Shown piece by piece: positions 6,690-9,787 of a DNA stretch of 9,787 nt. The notes beneath the pieces are model-generated. The model had not been told where the DNA came from, made no database searches, and saw only the letters and a program-made list of their open reading frames with translations. Source of the stretch: Actinomycetes bacterium. GTDB lineage: Bacteria; Actinomycetota; Actinomycetes; Propionibacteriales; Nocardioidaceae. The DNA is taken from positions 1-9,787 of the forward strand of contig JAEZKN010000264.1 in the NCBI GenBank assembly GCA_023415395.1. Direction: 5' to 3'. The position numbers and the translations under genes were made by a program. Position 1 is the stretch's first letter. The number at the start of each line of letters is the position of its first letter.

Positions 6690-7528
6690 GTCGATCGCAT
6701 GTTCACGATCCTCGGTGCCGTGCGGTAGTCCGATTCCCGTGAGGCGGAACCTGGGCCGGTGCGCTGCATCTCCTGGGTCGTGCGCAGGTAGCGCGACAGG
6801 CCGAGGGCGGCGGTCTTGACCGCCGCGGCCAGGTGGGGCATGCGGTAGGCCGAGATCGGCACCGAGATCGACATCGCCGCCACGACCTCGCCCTGCACCA
6901 GGACCGGTGCGGCGACGCACTCCCGTCCGGGCGTCGCCTCCTCGCGTTCGAAGGCGAGTCCGGTGGCCCGCACCTGGGCCAGCTCGCGCTGGAGCTGGGC
7001 CGGGTCGACGACGGACTTGTCGGTGATGCGGCGCAGCGGCCGGGACAGGAACTCGGCCCGGGACTCGTCGCTGCTGAAGGCCAGCAGGGCCTTGCCGATG
7101 CCGGTGCAGTTGAGGGGCAGGCGGCCGCCCACGCGGGAGGGAAGTCCCAGGTCAGAGTGGCCGTGGATCTTCTCGACGTAGACGACGTCGACGCCCTCGC
7201 GGACCCCGAGGTGGACCGTCTCGTGGGTCGCCATGAACAGGTCCTGCAGGTAGGGGAGGGCGGCCATCCGCAGCTGGTGCTCGACCGGCACCAGGCTGCT
7301 CAGCTCGAACAGCGCGATCCCGAGCTGGTAGCCGTGCTCGTCCTGTGCGAGCAGCCGCTGCTCGATCAGGACGTGGGCCAGGCGGTGCACGGTGGACTTG
7401 GGCATGCCGGTGCGCTCCGCCAGGGCGGTGAGCCGCAGGTGCTGGTCCCCGCTGCGGAAGGCCTGGAGGATGCGGACGCACTTCTCCAGCATGTTCGCCT
7501 GATCGTGATCGTTCGTGTTCCGCGTCAC
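6686..7528 (-). CDS. IclR-family transcriptional regulator
   Basis: The protein has 280 residues from a GTG start (7528-7526) with AAAGGGG (minus strand, 7536-7542) 7 nt upstream. A later ATG at codon 13 (7492-7490) is possible but has a weaker ribosome site. The N-terminal winged helix-turn-helix covers roughly residues 14-70 (LTALAERTGMPKSTVHRLAHVL at 33-54 holds the recognition helix). The IclR effector-binding domain follows, with VHLGVREGVDVVYVEKI, LPLNCTGIGKALLAF and GRECVAAPVLVQGEVVAAMSI. IclR proteins bind small acids, often aromatic acids or pathway intermediates, and act as repressors or activators. It heads the operon and overlaps the hydratase gene by 4 bp, so it should be made together with the enzymes and regulate itself. 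About 26 residues (255-280) extend past the recognisable domain and look disordered. Operator candidates lie just upstream. Confidence 0.94.
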   Translation of the reverse strand: MTRNTNDHDQANMLEKCVRILQAFRSGDQHLRLTALAERTGMPKSTVHRLAHVLIEQRLLAQDEHGYQLGIALFELSSLVPVEHQLRMAALPYLQDLFMATHETVHLGVREGVDVVYVEKIHGHSDLGLPSRVGGRLPLNCTGIGKALLAFSSDESRAEFLSRPLRRITDKSVVDPAQLQRELAQVRATGLAFEREEATPGRECVAAPVLVQGEVVAAMSISVPISAYRMPHLAAAVKTAALGLSRYLRTTQEMQRTGPGSASRESDYRTAPRIVNMRST

Positions 7529-7535
7529 GGGACCG

Positions 7536-7542
7536 CCCCTTT
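7536..7542 (-). promoter_or_regulatory. Ribosome binding site of the IclR gene
   Basis: On the minus strand this reads AAAGGGG, 7 nt before the GTG at 7528. It supports the GTG start over the in-frame ATG twelve codons later, which lacks a comparable site. Confidence 0.65.
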
Positions 7543-7570
7543 CGTGTTGAGCCGACGCCCGGCTTCCATA

Positions 7571-7618
7571 CGGACTCCTGGTGAGGACGACGTGCGGGAG
7601 TCCGGGTCACGCACGTCG
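7571..7618 (-). repeat. Two interleaved perfect inverted repeats in the IclR leader (pseudoknot topology)
   Basis: Repeat one is CGGACTCC (7571-7578) with GGAGTCCG (7597-7604), 8 bp perfect. Repeat two is CGACGTGCG (7588-7596) with CGCACGTCG (7610-7618), 9 bp perfect. The arms alternate, so each loop contains one arm of the other stem: either the stems exclude each other or they form an H-type pseudoknot with no bases between the stems. In the minus-strand transcript the loops would be 5 nt (7605-7609) and 9 nt (7579-7587), which is sterically reasonable. The structure ends 42 nt before the IclR start codon. The repeats are seen directly; the RNA structure and function are inferred. Confidence 0.6.
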
Positions 7619-7644
7619 CTCTCTCGGGCCCCCTCGGGCGAAGG

Positions 7645-7666
7645 CCGTCGTGGTCGTCCACCACGG
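7645..7666. repeat. Imperfect hairpin, 9-bp stem with one mismatch
   Basis: CCGTCGTGG (7645-7653) pairs with CCACCACGG (7658-7666) around the loop TCGT, with a single C-C mismatch at 7649/7662. No T-run follows on either strand, so it is not a standard terminator. It may be part of the operator region or of the leader RNA. Confidence 0.45.
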
Positions 7667-7676
7667 TCTGAGACCG
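7664..7676. promoter_or_regulatory. 13-bp dyad, possible regulator site
   Basis: CGGTCTGAGACCG is a perfect 6-bp inverted repeat around a single G, directly followed by a second dyad, GGGACCGTCCC, at 7678-7688. Both are short enough to occur by chance in GC-rich DNA; their clustering next to the 15-bp dyad is what makes them worth recording. Confidence 0.35.
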
Positions 7677-7703
7677 GGGGACCGTCCCGTCCGGTGGAAT
7701 GTA

Positions 7704-7718
7704 CCGTACAACGTACGG
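7704..7718. promoter_or_regulatory. Candidate IclR operator (15-bp dyad)
   Basis: CCGTACAACGTACGG is a perfect 6-bp inverted repeat with a 3-bp spacer. IclR-family operators are commonly dyads of about 14-15 bp located between the regulator and its divergent targets, which matches this site's size and place. It abuts the weak minus-strand -10-like TACATT (7703-7698), so binding could block the operon promoter. This is the strongest single operator candidate in the region, but binding is inferred. Confidence 0.5.
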
Positions 7719-7850
7719 GCCGGAGCCCCTGTGCTAGCAGGGACAGCCTGAGCAGGTCCGCCTCCCACGCGGGGGGCGGCGACGGAGCACCAGGAACGAC
7801 CGCTGGCGGCCAGTGCCGCCTCGCAGAACCGGCCCCGCGGCAGCGGCGCC

Positions 7851-7862
7851 AAGGAAGGAAGG
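7851..7862 (+). promoter_or_regulatory. Ribosome binding site of the ABC ATPase gene
   Basis: AAGGAAGGAAGG, a tripled AAGG, precedes the ATG at 7866. The first AGGAAG copy sits 8 nt from the start codon. This supports the start at 7866 over the in-frame ATG at 7884. Confidence 0.65.
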
Positions 7863-7865
7863 CCG

Positions 7866-8714
7866 ATGGGTACGAACACGGCGATGGCACCGGAGCGCGA
7901 GCCGACCTCGTCGCGACCGCCGATCCTCCAGGTGAGCGAGCTGCGCAAGCGGTACGCCGCCGACGGCCCGCTGGTCTGCGACGGCCTGTCGTTCCAGGTC
8001 GAGGAGGGCGAGTTCGTCGCGATCATCGGCCCCTCGGGCTGCGGCAAGTCCACCCTGCTGCGGATGATGTCCGGGCTGCTCGACCCGTCCTCGGGCGAGG
8101 TCCACCTCAACGGCCGCCGGATCTCGGGCCCGCCCCCGGAGATGGCCCTGGTCTTCCAGGACTACACGCGCTCGCTCTACCCGTGGCTGACGGTCGAGAA
8201 GAACGTCCGCTTCCCGCTGGCCGGCAATCGCGCGATGGCCAAGGACGAGAAGGCCGAGCGGGTGAGGACCGCGCTGGAGAGCGTCGGCCTCACCGGGTTC
8301 GAGGACTACCACCCCGGGCAGCTGTCGGGCGGCATGCAGCAGCGGGTCGCCATCGCGCGCGCCCTTGCCTTCCAGCCCCAGATCCTCCTCCTGGACGAGC
8401 CGTTCGCCTCGGTCGACGCACTCACCAAGGAGGGGCTCGAGGACACCCTCCTCGACGTGCGTGACCGGCTCCGGGAGTCCGGCAACACGATGCTGATGGT
8501 CACCCACGACATCGACGAGGCGATCTACCTCGCCGACCGGATCGTGATCCTCAGCAAGCCGCCGTGCGTGGTGGCGGAGGAGCTCCGCGTCGAGCTCCCG
8601 AAGCCGCGCACGCAGGTGGCCACGCGCAGCGACCCGGAGTTCCTCCGGATCCGCGCGTACATCCATGACGTCATGGGTCTGACGCACCAGCGTCAGGCCG
8701 TTCCCGGGCACTGA
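7866..8714 (+). CDS. ABC transporter ATP-binding protein, nitrate/sulfonate/taurine (SsuB/TauB) type
   Basis: The protein has 282 residues. After a short polar N-terminus the nucleotide-binding domain runs from about residue 20 to 235. It has Walker A GPSGCGKST (55-63), Q-loop FQDY (Gln98) followed by the family-typical YPWLTVEKNV (105-114), signature LSGGMQQR (153-160), Walker B ILLLDEP (173-179) and the switch His214 in THD. It powers import of the ligand caught by the lipoprotein encoded 44 bp downstream. Despite the family name, actinobacterial transporters of this type can import aromatic acids; a phthalate ABC system in Rhodococcus is a precedent. Divergent placement next to a ring-cleavage operon suggests uptake of that pathway's substrate. 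The ligand is inferred from context only. Confidence 0.93.
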   Translation: MGTNTAMAPEREPTSSRPPILQVSELRKRYAADGPLVCDGLSFQVEEGEFVAIIGPSGCGKSTLLRMMSGLLDPSSGEVHLNGRRISGPPPEMALVFQDYTRSLYPWLTVEKNVRFPLAGNRAMAKDEKAERVRTALESVGLTGFEDYHPGQLSGGMQQRVAIARALAFQPQILLLDEPFASVDALTKEGLEDTLLDVRDRLRESGNTMLMVTHDIDEAIYLADRIVILSKPPCVVAEELRVELPKPRTQVATRSDPEFLRIRAYIHDVMGLTHQRQAVPGH

Positions 8715-8747
8715 GCTGACGAAGACCGATGAAGAACCAACGAAAGC

Positions 8748-8752
8748 AGGGA
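8748..8752 (+). promoter_or_regulatory. Ribosome binding site of the solute-binding protein gene
   Basis: AGGGA lies 6 nt before the ATG at 8759. The earlier in-frame ATG at 8729 has only a weak purine stretch upstream, so the later start is preferred; it also gives a normal-length signal peptide. Confidence 0.6.
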
Positions 8753-8758
8753 ACCCGC

Positions 8759-9760
8759 ATGCGTAGGACCACCCAGCGTCGCGGCGTCGCCGTCGTCGCG
8801 ATCGCCGCCCTCTCGTTCCTCGCCGCCTGTGGCGGAGACGACTCCTCGAGCTCGGGTGGAGTCTCCGAGAACGAGGACGGCACGACCAGCATCACCATCG
8901 CCACGGTGGCCTCCGACACGGGTGCCCAGGCGTTCTACGCGGAGAAGAAGGGCTTCTTCGAGGACCACGACCTCGACGTGACGGTCAACGTGGTCGCCAA
9001 CGTCCCGGAGCTCGCCGCCGCCGTCGAGTCGGGCGACGCGCAGTTCGCCCTCACGTCGCCGACGTCGGTCGCCTCGGCCAACGCCGCGGGCATCAACTTC
9101 CAGATCGTGGCCGGCGGTGCCATCTACACCAAGGACAACCCGGGTGTCTGGGTCATGGCGCCCACCGGTGGCAAGGTCACGTCGATCGAGGACCTGGCCG
9201 GCAAGTCGATCGCGGTCAACGCCCTGAACACCATGCCCCACCTCTCCACGCTCGCCACCCTCGACGACGCGGGCGTCGACGCGAAGGACATCAACTTCGT
9301 GACGCTCGACTTCACCCAGGTCGGGCAGGCCTTCGAGAGCGGCCAGGTCGACGCCGCGACCGTGACCGCGCCGTTCAACGCCCAGATCGAGACCGACGGT
9401 CTCGGTGAGGCGCTGGTCGCTCCCTACGACGCCGTCAACGGTGGCGAGGACTTCTACAACACCATCTGGTTCGGCCAGCGCGACCTGGTCGAGGAGCAGC
9501 CGGAGCTGATCGAGAAGTTCCGCGCGGCGCTGGCCGACACCAACGCCTGGGCCAACGACGCGGCCAACGAGGAGGAGCGCAAGTCGATCCTCCAGGAGTA
9601 CACCAACCTCACGGACGAGACCCTGGCCACCCTGCAGCTCCTGCAGTACGGCGACTCCGTCGACGAGGGCATGATCCAGCCGGTCATCGACGTGATGACC
9701 CGCTTCGACGTCCTCCCCAAGCCCGTCGAGCCCGCCAGCATCATCGCGCAGGTCGGCTGA
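8759..9760 (+). CDS. ABC transporter solute-binding lipoprotein, NMT1/TauA type
   Basis: The protein has 333 residues from the ATG at 8759; an upstream in-frame ATG at 8729 would add ten residues. The N-terminus is a lipoprotein signal: basic MRRTTQRR, a hydrophobic stretch, then lipobox LAAC with the lipidated Cys24, followed by a Gly/Ser/Asp linker. The mature protein starts TSITIATVASDTGAQAFYAEKKGFF, the typical opening of NMT1/SsuA-like binding proteins. Further family-like segments are LAAAVESGDAQFALTSPTSV, SIEDLAGKSIAVN and FESGQVDAATVTAPF. It should be anchored outside the membrane and hand its ligand to a permease that is not in this window. The ligand is probably an aromatic acid, by association with the divergent ring-cleavage operon. 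The gene is complete, ending at TGA 9758-9760. Confidence 0.92.
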   Translation: MRRTTQRRGVAVVAIAALSFLAACGGDDSSSSGGVSENEDGTTSITIATVASDTGAQAFYAEKKGFFEDHDLDVTVNVVANVPELAAAVESGDAQFALTSPTSVASANAAGINFQIVAGGAIYTKDNPGVWVMAPTGGKVTSIEDLAGKSIAVNALNTMPHLSTLATLDDAGVDAKDINFVTLDFTQVGQAFESGQVDAATVTAPFNAQIETDGLGEALVAPYDAVNGGEDFYNTIWFGQRDLVEEQPELIEKFRAALADTNAWANDAANEEERKSILQEYTNLTDETLATLQLLQYGDSVDEGMIQPVIDVMTRFDVLPKPVEPASIIAQVG

Positions 9761-9768
9761 TCCGCGCC

Positions 9769-9787
9769 GGGGGGGGGGGGGGGGGGG
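9769..9787. other. Terminal run of 19 G, likely sequence or assembly artefact
   Basis: The window ends with an unbroken run of 19 G starting 8 bp after the binding-protein stop codon. Poly-G ends are a known product of two-colour Illumina chemistry and can sit at contig edges. A genuine homopolymer cannot be excluded. It falls where the ABC permease gene would be expected to begin. Confidence 0.6.

Larger units (their letters stand above)
7529..7865. promoter_or_regulatory. Divergent intergenic control region, dense in inverted repeats
   Basis: No credible gene lies in these 337 bp between the minus-strand IclR operon and the plus-strand ABC genes. From left to right it holds the IclR ribosome site, two interleaved inverted repeats (7571-7618), an imperfect hairpin (7645-7653 with 7658-7666, one mismatch), small dyads at 7664-7676 and 7678-7688, a 15-bp dyad at 7704-7718, an 8-bp palindrome TGCTAGCA (7732-7739), a GGCGGC/GCCGCC hairpin (7805-7820) and the ABC ribosome site. 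Promoters for both directions must lie here. A weak minus-strand -10-like TACATT reads 7703 to 7698, but no convincing -35 box was seen, and no clear plus-strand promoter was found. Confidence 0.7.

Noticed and set aside
6690..6920. N-terminal extension of the hydratase upstream to 6920
   Set aside because: The added sequence is Arg/Gly/Pro-rich shadow of the IclR gene and has no match to hydratase N-termini.
7645..7676. Intrinsic terminator for either strand
   Set aside because: The hairpin is imperfect and followed by GC-rich sequence, not a T-run, on both strands; and it sits between two divergent starts where no terminator is needed.
7699..7737. Twelve-codon plus-strand frame (MYRTTYGPEPLC) as a possible leader peptide
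   Set aside because: The only purine-rich stretch before it (GGTGGA) touches the ATG with no spacing, and the frame lies over the operator dyad; chance is the simpler explanation.
6833..8464. Very long plus-strand open frame crossing the IclR gene, the intergenic region and the ABC ATPase gene
   Set aside because: It spans three unrelated elements in a non-coding frame; the ATPase is clearly in another frame with all ABC motifs.
1..9787. CRISPR array, tRNA or rRNA gene, insertion sequence or phage gene
   Set aside because: No spaced repeats, cloverleaf, transposase motif or phage-type protein was seen; apart from the one intergenic region the DNA is packed with metabolic, transport and regulatory genes.

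Overview
The window is very GC-rich with strong G/C bias at third codon positions. It contains an LLM-class oxidoreductase of the F420-associated type, an IclR regulator and actinobacterial-style lipoprotein and ABC genes. This points to a high-GC actinomycete (Nocardioidaceae, Pseudonocardiaceae or a relative); the genus cannot be fixed from the sequence alone.

Layout: positions 1-7528 are one tightly packed minus-strand operon, read right to left. Its order is: IclR-family regulator (6686-7528), 2-hydroxypenta-2,4-dienoate hydratase (5892-6689), acylating acetaldehyde dehydrogenase (4951-5895), 4-hydroxy-2-oxovalerate aldolase (3893-4954), MhpB-like class III extradiol ring-cleavage dioxygenase (2967-3896), alpha/beta hydrolase of the meta-cleavage type (2093-2941), LLM-class flavin/F420 oxidoreductase (1038-2096), and an MmgE/PrpD-family protein that runs off the left edge (1-1048). 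Five of the seven junctions are 4-bp ATGA/GTGA overlaps, one is an 11-bp overlap, and the only gap is 25 bp. After a 337-bp divergent intergenic region, the plus strand carries an ABC transporter ATPase (7866-8714) and a lipoprotein solute-binding protein of the NMT1/TauA type (8759-9760). The window then ends in a run of 19 G, before the expected permease gene.

How the genes fit together: the dioxygenase opens a catecholic ring by meta-cleavage. The hydrolase splits the ring-fission product into a side-chain acid and 2-hydroxypenta-2,4-dienoate. The hydratase, aldolase and acetaldehyde dehydrogenase then turn the dienoate into pyruvate and acetyl-CoA. The divergent ABC importer probably brings in the aromatic acid, and the IclR protein probably controls both directions from the shared intergenic region. 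No ring hydroxylase is visible, so the substrate is unknown. The LLM oxidoreductase and the MmgE/PrpD protein are not part of the textbook Mhp pathway and are the main enzymatic puzzle.

The least expected structure is in the intergenic DNA. Two interleaved perfect inverted repeats (8 bp and 9 bp) at 7571-7618, in the presumed leader of the IclR operon, have the topology of an H-type pseudoknot or a pair of mutually exclusive stems. A row of short dyads follows, including a 15-bp IclR-like operator candidate at 7704-7718.
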